Below, piece after piece: positions 54,538-64,000 of a DNA stretch of 64,000 bases. How positions within the stretch are numbered: the first letter of the stretch is position 1; every line of letters begins with the position of its first letter. The position numbers were made by a program, and so were the translations under genes. The DNA lies in assembly GCA_905220665.1 (NCBI GenBank), contig CAJNAR010000150.1, forward strand, positions 496,001-560,000, written 5' to 3'. The notes below the pieces were generated by a model. The model worked only from the letters and a program-made list of their open reading frames with translations, ran no database searches and was not told the origin of the DNA. This stretch comes from Albugo candida. Lineage: Eukaryota > Oomycota > Peronosporomycetes > Albuginales > Albuginaceae.

Positions 54538-55576
54538 TTACGCACTGCACTGAGCCAGTAATTCGGTAATATTCTCTTGAATATTGTTTCGTTGTCGCTC
54601 TAAATAGCTTTTTTGACTCTGCAACATGTACATTTATCAAGGGTAACGAGTTCAGCCAGTTCATTGCATTTACCTCCACTGTGTGTATCGTCTTTCCAAT
54701 GCTGCTCACCTCTTCCTCAATATGTTTGAAATTTGAAGGCATATCTGTTCTCACAAACATTTTCCCAACGCTTTGATAGGTCTTGGTCTCTTCGGGAAGA
54801 GTTTCCAATTCTTTTGCTACGAGTGCTAAACGCCTTTTCTGTTGCTCGAGCGAGGTCAAGCTGGCTTTGCTCTATTATACAAGCACTTTGTTAACGCAAA
54901 CACAGATGACAGTCATTAATATTTGAACCATATCAAGTTCGCGTTGAATGCTGACAAGCTGAGGCTGAAGCTCCTGTAGCTCTTTCATGACAGCTGGAGT
55001 CAATACGGTGGATCCAGATCCTTTACTTGGCATGCTTTCTTGAACTTTGTTTGACGATCTCCTCATAGAGAGAGCATCTTCAGCGCTTTTGTTTGCCGAT
55101 TGAGCTGCTCGTAATGTCGCAATTGCTTCTTCCCGCTTTCCAAGATATTTTTGAGCATTTGCCAATCGATGATAGCCTAGAAGAGCGTCAGTGTTACTCG
55201 GTATCATATCCTATAACTAAGAGGATGCGTTACCTTTGGCAAAAGATGGTTTTTTTTGTACACAAACTTTCGCGTCTTCTTCTGCACGTTCCCACTGAGA
55301 ACATGCCCCATAAGCAGCACTAGAAACATAATACCAATGCATTACAATTGAAGATATAATCCATTGCCCACCTCCTATTGGAATAATAGATGTGATTTTC
55401 TGGGTCCAAGCGGATGGCTTCGCTGTAATACTTTATCGCTTTGTCAAAATTCTTTGCGTTAAACTCCTCATTGCCCAAGCTACATAGGTAATTTTTATGA
55501 TAAGCGATGTACATATTCCCATAAGCATAGAAGCACACGTTTTTTGCTCCTCGGCAGCATCGATTCCAGTGCTCAT
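54538..55576 (-). CDS. TPR co-chaperone fused to prefoldin subunit 1
   Basis: Exons 55539..55576, 55372..55479, 55234..55319, 54929..55176, 54674..54871 and 54538..54618; 252 aa, introns of 52-59 nt. Residues 1-115 form three TPR motifs of HOP/STI1 type: EQKTLGNEEFNAKNFDKAIK, IYYSNRSAAYGACSQWERAE and FAKGYHRLANAQKYLGKREE. All five carboxylate-clamp residues are present (K and N of KTLGN, N of YSNR, K and R of KGYHR), so it should bind the EEVD tail of HSP70 or HSP90. After a linker, residues about 145-252 are beta-prefoldin subunit 1: TYQSVGKMFVRTDMP and a C-terminal helix SYLERQRNNIQENITELL. One ATG, one stop and matching intron phases join them. Prefoldin delivers actin and tubulin to the TRiC chaperonin. 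Confidence 0.88.
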
Positions 55577-55821
55577 TGCAGATAAAAGAGACCGGTTCAA
55601 TCGCTTTGCAAACCGGTTTTGGATCTCTTACGCAAACTCTCTCTGTCGTTTTTGCTGATAAAGAATTGTTGAGATATAGACACGTTCCGCAATGCTGTAT
55701 CCCACGGCAAAAGGTTCGATTATCCAATGGTGCCAGGGACGTTACGCGAAGGTGGAGCAGTGTTTTAGATAGTGTTGCGGGAATGTGACGCACTTTTCAC
55801 TTCACATTTCCTAATGCGGCC

Positions 55822-57410
55822 ATGGGTGCTGCTCAATCTTGGTGCTGTGGTGACAACGTACCAGATTATACGCTCTTATTTCCATTAAATAATAAACAGT
55901 CAACACACAATACACTGTTGATTAATGGATCCGCGAAAGGAGATAGAAAGGAGATCAGAAAGACTCGCGCTCAGGTCTCTAGCACTCTTCCAATAATAAT
56001 ACGTTCCTTTTCACACTTTATAACTCGCTTCAACCTCGCAGGCGATTCTTATGCAAGAACCGTGCTACAGTGAGGGAACGTTAGAGTATAAATATGAAAT
56101 GATATCTGAGATTGGTCTGCCCCGCCTTTAAATCACTCAACTCTTCTGATCAAGGTTGTGTAGGACATGGTAGTACTTCGATTGTGTATTGCTGCAAGGA
56201 GAGAAACACAGAACGATTATACGCGTGCAAAATAATAGATCGTCGACTGATACGAGATAAACGTGATGATTTTCTGGAGCAGTTTCAGGTTGAGAAAATG
56301 AAAGATTTTCGATTTGGCCTGATTATTGGATTCGTTATAGATCGAGATACAGGTTCTTCAATCAATGCGTCATCCAAACATCATTCATATTGAAGATGTG
56401 TACCTTACAGATTCAAAAATTTGCATGGTAAGAAGCATGACTTCTTTTCATTCCAATGTTTGTTAGTAATGTTTTGTGTAGGTGACAGAGCACATGGAGG
56501 GAGGAGAGCTTTTTGATTACATTGTTAATAAAGGGTTTGAGGATGTTCGCATCAAGTCAGCACATAAACACTGACGGTTTGACGCATCCTAGATCTCTCT
56601 CGGAAGTTGAAGCAAGTAATCTAGTCCGTAAGATCACTTCCGCCGTGGCGTACATGCATGCGTGTGGTGTAATACATCGGGATTTGAAGCCCGAGAATTT
56701 AATGCTAACCAGCACGAAACCAGGCGCTGAAGTGAAGATTATCGATTTTGGTCTAGCCAAATTGCTCGATGAGAATGCAGTGACGACATCATTTCTAGGC
56801 ACGAAGGTGAGTTTATGCTTATCAAGTAGAGATACTAAAATGCTGGTTTATGCGCAAGGGTTACCTGGCACCGGAGATGCTTCAACGGCAAGCATACACA
56901 ATGACAGTTGATATTTGGGCGTTAGGAGTTATCGTTTATGTGCTTCTATGTGGATGTTTACCTTTCAACGACGATGGTGCTCGCATATCTAATTTGAAAG
57001 CTGCAAGAGTAATAGCTGCATTTGGAGTACCAAAGAAGAGCGGAATTGATTTACTCTACAATACAGGTTAAATTTGGACTACGATTTCCGCGATGGGCAA
57101 GTGATTTGTCGGAGAGCGCCAAGGATCTTCTACGACATTTGCTTGGTACGTATACGGATCCGCTTGGCGTTTATCGATCGCCAAATCTTTACCGCACATT
57201 TCGTTTCATGATTCAGAAGTAGACTGTTCTAAACGATACACAGCCGAACAGGCGCTGGCGCATCCTTGGGTTACCGGTCATGAAACACCCAATCATTTAT
57301 TACGTTCTCCCAACTATTTAAAACGTATCAAAGAAGGCCAAAAGCATCGACAAACACCTGCCGCGCAAGAATCCATCGCACAAAACTTTGAGCGCCGACA
57401 ATCTCGTTAA
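55822..57410 (+). CDS. N-myristoylated CAMK-like Ser/Thr protein kinase
   Basis: Exons 55822..55974, 56042..56114, 56164..56288, 56341..56427, 56482..56534, 56593..56806, 56859..57008, 57067..57145 and 57223..57410; 373 aa. The start MGAAQSWCCG fits N-myristoylation at Gly2 (Ser6) with nearby Cys8/Cys9 for palmitoylation, so membrane attachment is likely. Kinase motifs: EIGHGSTSIVY (Gly loop across intron 2), YACKII (Lys), HRDLKPENLM, DFGLAK, GTKGYLAPE, DIWALGVIVYVLLCGCLPF and RYTAEQALAHPWV. The pattern is that of the CAMK/CDPK group. No EF hands follow, and the 40-residue tail is basic, so calmodulin binding is possible but unproven. Intron 2 uses the TAG at 56161-56163, not the closer AAG, because that restores the Gly loop. 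Confidence 0.9.
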
Positions 57411-57715
57411 GTTCGTTATATAGGTACGTCATATCTATTAGGTTCGCTCAGAGAACTTATGAAATCTCGTAAGGCCGGAGCACAGCGGTCATTTAACAAT
57501 TCCTGTTCGTGTTGATTATCACCGTATTTGCTTGCTTTTGACGACGAGTTTGTGGTCGTCACGCTTTTACGTAGAGGAAATTTATTGTGCGACATAGTGT
57601 GCAGCATATATCGTCGATTTACTCACTTGCGTACCCTTTGCGCTCTTCGAATTTTGCACTCGCAATCGGTCGTACTAAGCTCAGTACCGTTCGTCTCTAT
57701 TCTGATACCTAAGTC
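57411..57715. other. Intergenic region, kinase to helicase
   Basis: 305 bp with no visible coding or structural feature. It must hold the kinase terminator and the helicase promoter. Confidence 0.4.
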
Positions 57716-60700
57716 ATGCGACGCTCTTCCCGTCAGGAGGCTGTCGCTGATAGCAAATCAGAATTCCGCGCGCGGATCCGTGCAAAACTAAGTGATCCAC
57801 GGCTAAAATCAGTGCGCAGAGCAGCCTATTGCTTCTATATTCCATACATTTTCTCACATAAACTTTCTCGCTTTCTTCCCTCTCATAGCGATCTCTTCAG
57901 AATGCATTTGATAGCAGCAGTGAAATTGTTCAAGAAGTAAAGCAAAATCAAACACTAAAGCGAAAAGCAAATGACATTGCCATCAAACCGCCGGATTCCC
58001 GTCCTCGTTCCATTTTGAAGCGGAATATAGCGTCCAAAATCAAATCCATTGTATCGACTAATTCGATGTCCGACACCCATCGAAGGCCTTTGCAGCGCAG
58101 ACCAAAGAACAAACATCAGAAAGCAGCAAAAGAGCGTCAGAAACTGCCAAAAGAGCATTCTAATCCCGTGCACCATTCAAATTCCCACTCTGTCACACAG
58201 TTTTTCAACGAATTATTGGAATGGGATTTGTACAAAGATTTCAATAATGAAGCTCGTAAAGGTGTAGACTTTAGTGAGACGAATGATAGATCTGAAGACG
58301 GTGAAGTAGAAATCGCTCAAATTCCGAGTAAATTCGACTCATATGAACAATACTTTGCTGTTTGGAAGCCTTTGGCACTGCAGGAAGTACGAGCACAAGC
58401 CTTACGAAATGTGCTGAGTGAGAATGTGAGTGCGATTCCAGTGCTACTTTCTAGCTCCATCCCACCAGATTCCATAACAACAACAAGCTGTAAACTTCGA
58501 GTGGAAATGAACAAGAAATTAGTCGTGTCAAACATGCGAAACGATATACTGGAAACCTTTTATGTGAACGATTTGGTGCTCATAACGCCTTGTAAAAAGA
58601 TTCTCGAGCCATTCATTGGATCTCGATCTGGTAAAGCTTCACAAACTACCGACACATCAATTGATTGTAATACAACTAGCTCAATGCCTCGTCGAATTCT
58701 CGGTATCATCTCCTCTCAACGATGTAGTCGCGAAGGGCTCACACTGACCGCACTCTGCTCACATTATAAAACGATCGCAAACGAATCGGAACTATATATA
58801 TTCAAAATTCACAATCTGATCACTGGACTTCGAGAATTCCGAGCGCTTTGTGACTGTAAAGATTACAAATTGATGGAATTATTATTGTCTGGAAAACATG
58901 AGGCTGGATCGATGAAACTTGATTATCTTGGCGCCGAATACGTTCGATGGCTGAAAAGATCGTTCAATGAATCGCAATTGGAAGCCATCATAGCGTCAGC
59001 TACTTCTCAAGGATTCACATTGATCAAAGGTCCGCCGGGTACGGGCAAGACGACAACACTCAAAGGCTTGCTGAATTCACTACATCTAAGAGAGTATAGT
59101 CGATATTACAACGCTGTATTGGACGTTGCACGCCGACCAGATCACGAAACTAGTAAAGCCTGGGCAGCAGTGAGCAATGAGAAACCGCATATTTTGGTAA
59201 CCACCCGCTTCCTTGTAAAGATATAAGGCAGAAATCAACCAACGTACTGTAGGTCGCAGCCCCATCCAATGGAGCGGTCGATAATATCGTCGAAAAGATC
59301 ATGGAAGAAGGCTTTTGTGATGGAGAAGGACGAAGATACTTTCCTCAGATCGTTCGAGTCGGCCGCGGCGTTGTATGTAGAATCTCTTTTGTTCCCTATG
59401 GCAATCTTTCAGCAAATTGAATTTGTAGAGCGCTAATGTTCGCAGTGTCGCGCTCGATGATATGGTCGATCAAATCTGCAGCCAACCGCTTGACGTACTT
59501 GAGAATCGTATTACACAACTTCGACGCGACTTGACAATCGTAAGAGCGTGGTACTCTGTTGTTGTCGAGTATCGATGATTATGTGAACTGTAGGTCGAGC
59601 GAGATTCTGGATACATCCGAGAAGAACTTCGTCAGATTGTGGCGTCAATCAACCGCGATCCCGAGACTCATTTATCTTCACAAAAAACCACCCACTTGAC
59701 TCGTCCAGAGACTCAGGAACTCGAAGCTGTTGAAAGTGAGACCTCAACTAATGCCGAACAACCCGAGAAGCAAATGTCCAAGCCCTCTGATACACAAGTG
59801 GCGGCATTAAGTATGGAGGACAGCAGTGATGAGGAAGAAGACGATGAACCATTCCCGGCCACAATCTCATCATCAAATGCTCAAGAGATCACATTCAATC
59901 ACGAGGAAACCGCAGATGCGTTCCAGGCTCTTATGGGTGAAGACGAAAGCAGTCCTGACGAAGATGAGCCTCTACCGATAGCGCATTCGACGGTCAAAAT
60001 AGACCGGGATATGTCAGACGATGATGTAGACGAACCATTTCCATCAACAATTCAAGCAATTTCCGAGAGTGATAACACTATACCACAGCCTCCATCCAAT
60101 CCATCGAAATCTGAGTCTACCACATTGCCTTTGGATCCATCCATCTCGTCGACCTCTACAATCATTCAAAGTGTCATGGAAGCTGCACAATCGACACCTC
60201 CAATTCCTTCAGCTCAGGCATCGAGTGAGATATCTGAGAAGAAAGCAAATGTGGAGCCTATCGAGTACACGCAAAGCGAACTCTATCGAAATGTGGCGCA
60301 GCGTATTAATTGCTGTTTGGAACGGCGTGGCGCGGTATGACTCAGAAAGCGTATCTTATTACCGCTAATGTTTTGTATCCTCCAATAGCTTCTCTTGGAG
60401 CTTCAACGCTACAATTTTGCACGACGAGCGGTTATGGAAAGCGGGAAGCCAAGTCAAACAATGCGTCATTCCCTCGAAGTCTCATTTCTAGAAACAGCTC
60501 ATATCGTCTTTACAACACTCAGTAGTGCTGGTGTCGCTACTCTTGACGCAAGCTCACGATACGATGTTCTTGTGATCGATGAGGCCGCGCAAGCAGTGGA
60601 ATTATCGACGATAATTCCCATGAAGTTTGGAAGCCGGCAATGCGTCCTTGTAGGGGACCCACAGCAACTCTCAGCGACAACGTTTTCTCGTACAAGTGCA

Positions 60701-61832
60701 CAATCTCTGTATGAACGAAGTTTATTTGAACGGCTTGAAAGTTGTGGCCATCCGGTTCACATGTTACGCACACAATATCGAAGGTAAAGACTTGCTGGAC
60801 TCGTGCGCTGCTGACTCGCGTCATTTCTAGCCATCCGATGATCTCTGAATTTCCACGACACTATTTCTATAACGGCTTGCTTCAGGATGGCGAGAATGTC
60901 AAACAGCGCTCATACACGAAATCGTATCATCAACTTTTTGGTGCAGCATTCCAGCCACTTGTATTCTGGAATCTCATTCATAGTCGCGATACTTTGCGCT
61001 CAGTATCACGTGTGAACCTCGGTGAGGCCGATCTTGCGGTCAATATTTACCTCACATTGAAGCGGTCGTGTCCACCTGACGCTGTCGCCGGGAAAGTTGG
61101 CATTATTACACCGTACAGCCAGCAAATGGAGGAGCTTCGCATGCGTTTTAGAAAAGCGATTGGCGATCGATACGAGTCGGAAGTGGAAATTAATACAGTG
61201 GATGGGTACCAGGGGCGCGAAAAAGATATCATCATCCGTACGTGTTATTGACGAGCTTGTTGGTTCCGATGATACAGATACTTATTGTAGTGTCAACGGT
61301 GCGTGGCGATCCAAGAGCGGGAATCGGATTTTTGAATGATATCCGACGCATGAATGTTGCGCTTACACGAGCCAAATTTGCATGTTATGTGCTTGGAAGA
61401 GAGACTACTTTGCGCTCCTCTCAACCTTGGGCTGCATTTCTGGATCATGCGTATGCACGTAATTGTATCGTTCATGTGGAAAACCCGTCATGCAATCTCA
61501 CGACACTTCGTCCGGTGCTCCGACAAGGCACAAGCTGTAATGAACCAAATCAAGACCTTGTACAACACGCACCAAAACCTCCACTACAGCTTTTCCAATC
61601 GGCGGGTAAGCCCAGGATCTTCGATTTAGGCGAGCGAGATCAGAATCAAGGCATTCGGTATGGATCAAAAATGAAGAAAAAGCATAATAAAAGAGGAAAT
61701 GAATCTCGACAAAGTCAAGTTCCCAACTCGAAATTAGAAGGGAATTCGGGTGAAGAAGGTGAGAAACGTGGAACGAGTGCTGGATCCAGAGTCAATACTA
61801 GGGATCCTCGCCGCTTCAAGCGCTCCTCATAA
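57716..61832 (+). CDS. SEN1/senataxin-type superfamily 1 helicase
   Basis: Exons 57716..57811, 57901..59196, 59253..59372, 59429..59539, 59594..60334, 60389..60783, 60831..61237 and 61291..61832; 1235 aa. All SF1B motifs are present: LIKGPPGTGKTTTLKGLL (I), VAAPSNGAVDNIV (Ia), LVIDEAAQAVE (II), CVLVGDPQQLSAT (III), MLRTQYR/SHPMIS (IV), NTVDGYQGREKDIII (V) and IRRMNVALTRAK (VI). Between Ia and II there is a long acidic, Ser-rich insertion (about residues 545-720) with repeated DEPFP. SEN1 proteins unwind RNA:DNA hybrids and terminate RNA polymerase II. The tail is basic and Gly/Ser-rich. A GTGAGA donor at about 61761 and TAG acceptor at about 61803 inside the last exon could instead splice into the downstream gene. 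Confidence 0.92.
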
Positions 61833-61962
61833 GACTCGTCAACGACCAGCTTCACTCTATGATATTCTAACTCCATTTAAGCGGTAAATATAGAATGCTT
61901 TTTACCCACTTTATTGACGATTCCGATTCAAATTGCATTTCAGCGACTTGGCGGGAGCAGAC

Positions 61963-62921
61963 ATGTGTGAGTCTAAGTTAGATGTGCAGTTTGTGGAAGA
62001 ATTCATGGCGCACTTTGTTGCAGTTTTACGGCGCAATGGGGGTGGGTTGCTGTCGAGATCAGAAATACATCATTCACGTTTGAAAAGCGAATTGGCTGCA
62101 TCCAGCGACGTTGACGAGCTAGGGACCTATATCCACGACTCAGCTGCGGATAGTAATCTCATGATCCGGCTACCTTCGATGGAAGTTTGCCTACAAGATT
62201 GGTGGGGAGATAGTACTTTCAATGCGCTGAATCTTACGAACGTTGTAGGTGGGATTACTATGCTTCAATGACACCATACAAAGGACAGATGACACTCAAA
62301 GTCATGCGATCAATCTTTCAAGATTTGGCTCATCTATTTGTGGGACCACCAGCAACAGCAGTAATGGCCGTGGTGGACGCGTCTTTTGCATTTTGGACGG
62401 ACAAAGAGGAAGTCGAGAAAAGTGTTTTCTTCTATTGGATTTATATGTTTGCGCATTTGGTACGTGAACGGAGCTCACGTATGGAGGCGTTGATAAAGTG
62501 TTATTATTAGATGACAGTATCACATCGAATGGATGAATACATTCGATTTTGTAAGGAAACACTGACTCGTATCATAGAAAAGGACGACGAGAAGCATCGA
62601 CGAGAACGATTTCCAGCTCGTTTCGAATCTAATGTTCCTGGCGCGTATGCGATGGGAAGAGCGGGGATTGTCGACGACACCACAATGGGTAGCGAGGAAG
62701 AGCAGATGGAGGCTTGTTTTCTGCAATATTTGACAAAGCCTTTGGTTTCACAGACACAAATTGTACGAGCTGCAAAAAGTTCCCGGAAGCAAACAAATAA
62801 CACGCATTCGAATGAAATGATCGCCAGGCAGAATCCTCTGACTCTAGCTACAATGCACCGTTTTCCTCCACTGCATATCACTAAGGTCAAATCCAAGTCA
62901 AGTGCACAAAGCTATAAATAG
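61963..62921 (+). CDS. Unknown protein, three exons (5' end uncertain)
   Basis: Exons 61963(or 61944)..62201, 62249..62459 and 62511..62921; 286 aa from the ATG used here. Joined exons read LQDWWDYYASMTPYKGQ and WIYMFAHLMTVSHRMDEYIR, and the frames close only after removing introns of 47 and 51 nt. A perfect 60-nt intron (61884..61943) ahead of the first exon implies an additional upstream exon encoding SLYDILTPFKR, but that frame has no ATG before it enters the 3' end of the helicase gene. The gene may therefore start inside, or be spliced from, the helicase. The protein is helical and mildly acidic. I do not recognise the family. Confidence 0.6.
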
Positions 62922-62934
62922 TGAAGAAGGCCGA

Positions 62935-63369
62935 ATGGAGTCGGTCGAAGCACTGAAAGCGACAATTTCAATCTTACAACAGGAGCTTCAGGAGGCACGC
63001 CACAAGCTCAAGCAATGTCAATGCTCCGATTCGGTCGAAAAAAAGACCAAGATGCTCGCATCACCGAAGGCTTCTGCGAACTCTATCAAAGAGGTCAGCA
63101 AGCCTGAAGGAACTCAATTGAAGCGGGAAAAAACACTCAGTCCAGGAAAGCAAACCGCTCAAGATGACAAGAGAGCAGAGAGAATTGCAGCTTCACTTCC
63201 TGCTATTGGCACACGAAAGGGAAAATGGCTGCTGGAGGAGCGTTATGTCGTTTCTCGGAAGCATTGCACAAGTAGTAAGACGACAGCGTTGTTGGTGAGA
63301 GAAATGTGGCTTTGGAATGGACGGCCAGTCAAGCTGGAACGACACGTAACAGTCCCGCTTGAAACATAA
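62935..63369 (+). CDS. Unknown small coiled-coil protein
   Basis: An ATG-initiated frame of 144 residues only 14 bp after the previous stop. The N-terminus is a coiled coil (SILQQELQEARHKLKQC). A Lys/Ser-rich middle and a C-terminal block with aromatic residues (KWLLEERYVVSRKH, EMWLWNGRPVKLERHV) follow. A TATA-like CTATAAATAG lies in the end of the preceding gene (62912-62921), too close to act on this ATG in the usual way. It may be a further exon of the upstream gene, but I found no phase-compatible splice of normal length. No family is recognised. Confidence 0.45.
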   Translation: MESVEALKATISILQQELQEARHKLKQCQCSDSVEKKTKMLASPKASANSIKEVSKPEGTQLKREKTLSPGKQTAQDDKRAERIAASLPAIGTRKGKWLLEERYVVSRKHCTSSKTTALLVREMWLWNGRPVKLERHVTVPLET

Positions 63370-63529
63370 GCAGGCATGTAATAAAAGGTTGCCGACGTCA
63401 TCAAAAATCTTTGCGTGTGACTTCTTCGAGTGCTTTCTCAATATATCACGTCTTGTTATCAATCGACAAATCTCAACGTCTGACCCGCTATTCATGGTTT
63501 TCTTAATTACCATCCATCGTTATAAGCAT

Positions 63530-64000
63530 CTACTTGAGAGGAATGAATCGAGACGAGTTGGTCGCTCCAATACCAGGACGCCCGTGAGCCACAGGCTTGT
63601 AGGAAATGGCGAATTCGCCGAGGTAGTGCCCAATCATTTCAGCCTACATAGAGCATACATCACACTGAGTCCCCGACACGTAAATGAGATGCGGGAAGAA
63701 CTGACCTTCATTTCAACTCCGTAAAAAGCTTTTCCATTGTAAATACCAACGACAGATCCGATCATTTCAGGAACGATAATCATATTTCGCAAATGAGTTT
63801 TAATTCCTTCAGGTCGTTCCATTGGTTTTGCTGCTGCTTTCGCTTTTCGAAGACGTTTGATAAGAGCCATAGGTTTGCGTGTCAGACCGCGAGAAAATCG
63901 ACGACGGATACGCGAAGGCATCAATCCCATGAGTTCTTCATGGTTCAAGTCGAGCAATTTATCAAGATCGACGCCACGGTATGCGAACTTTTTGAATGCG
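63530..64000 (-). CDS. RPS15: 40S ribosomal protein S15 (uS19), 5' end outside window
   Basis: Exons 63706..>64000 and 63530..63643, intron of 62 nt. The visible protein starts in the conserved [17 protein letters not shown] region and continues [38 protein letters not shown] and VYNGKx-like [11 protein letters not shown]. The last exon carries [34 protein letters not shown]. This matches eukaryotic S15 nearly residue by residue. The protein sits in the head of the small ribosomal subunit near the decoding centre. The first exon or exons lie beyond the right edge. Confidence 0.97.

Noticed and set aside
56115..56154. 40-nt intron ending at CAAG in the kinase gene
   Set aside because: Using the TAG nine bases further on gives a normal-length intron and the canonical glycine loop EIGHGSTSIVY.
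1..64000. tRNA, rRNA, snRNA and CRISPR features
   Set aside because: Scanned by eye for B-box, U2/U6 and 5S signatures and regularly spaced repeats; none found. A covariance-model search would be decisive.

Overview
This window is nuclear DNA from a compact, intron-rich protist genome, most likely an oomycete (stramenopile); an Albugo-like genome is my best guess, but this is inference. In support: genes lie 15-400 bp apart on both strands; about 70 GT-AG introns can be placed, nearly all 47-68 nt; and the content is typically eukaryotic (THO complex, TFIIIC, CDC20, OTU1, prefoldin, ribosomal protein S15). I saw no operons, tRNA or rRNA genes, CRISPR arrays or bacterial mobile elements.

Layout. 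1-10 kb: a secreted histidine phosphatase, a protein resembling bacterial leucyl/phenylalanyl-tRNA-protein transferase, a RasGEF, THO subunit 1 and a PSP1-domain protein. 10-13 kb: a nearly gene-free stretch. 13-32 kb: TFIIIC large subunit, NECAP, a giant HECT ubiquitin ligase, the deubiquitinase OTU1, CDC20, a CacyBP/SIP-like CS protein and a membrane-anchored purple acid phosphatase. 32-34 kb: first copy of a 1.9-kb duplicated unit encoding a coiled-coil protein. 35-51 kb: a PI3-kinase with two PH domains, a two-repeat cyclic-nucleotide-domain potassium channel, an MBOAT lysophospholipid acyltransferase, a UPRT-like protein and a PGAP1-like GPI inositol deacylase. 51.6-53.5 kb: the second, inverted copy of the 1.9-kb unit. 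54-64 kb: a TPR-prefoldin fusion, an N-myristoylated CAMK-like kinase, a SEN1-type helicase, two unrecognised genes and RPS15 (cut by the right edge).

Themes rather than pathways link the genes: protein quality control (Aat-like transferase, HECT ligase, OTU1, CDC20, CacyBP, TPR-prefoldin) and membrane lipid and ion signalling (RasGEF, PI3K, MBOAT, PGAP1, channel, myristoylated kinase). The most notable observations are the fused tandem potassium channel, the TPR-prefoldin fusion with a complete carboxylate clamp, the Aat-like enzyme in a eukaryote, and the inverted gene pair with tandem splice donors that open two reading frames.

Exon structures were worked out by eye from splice consensus plus continuity of conserved motifs. 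Start codons were set at ATG even where a longer frame opens on TTG or GTG.
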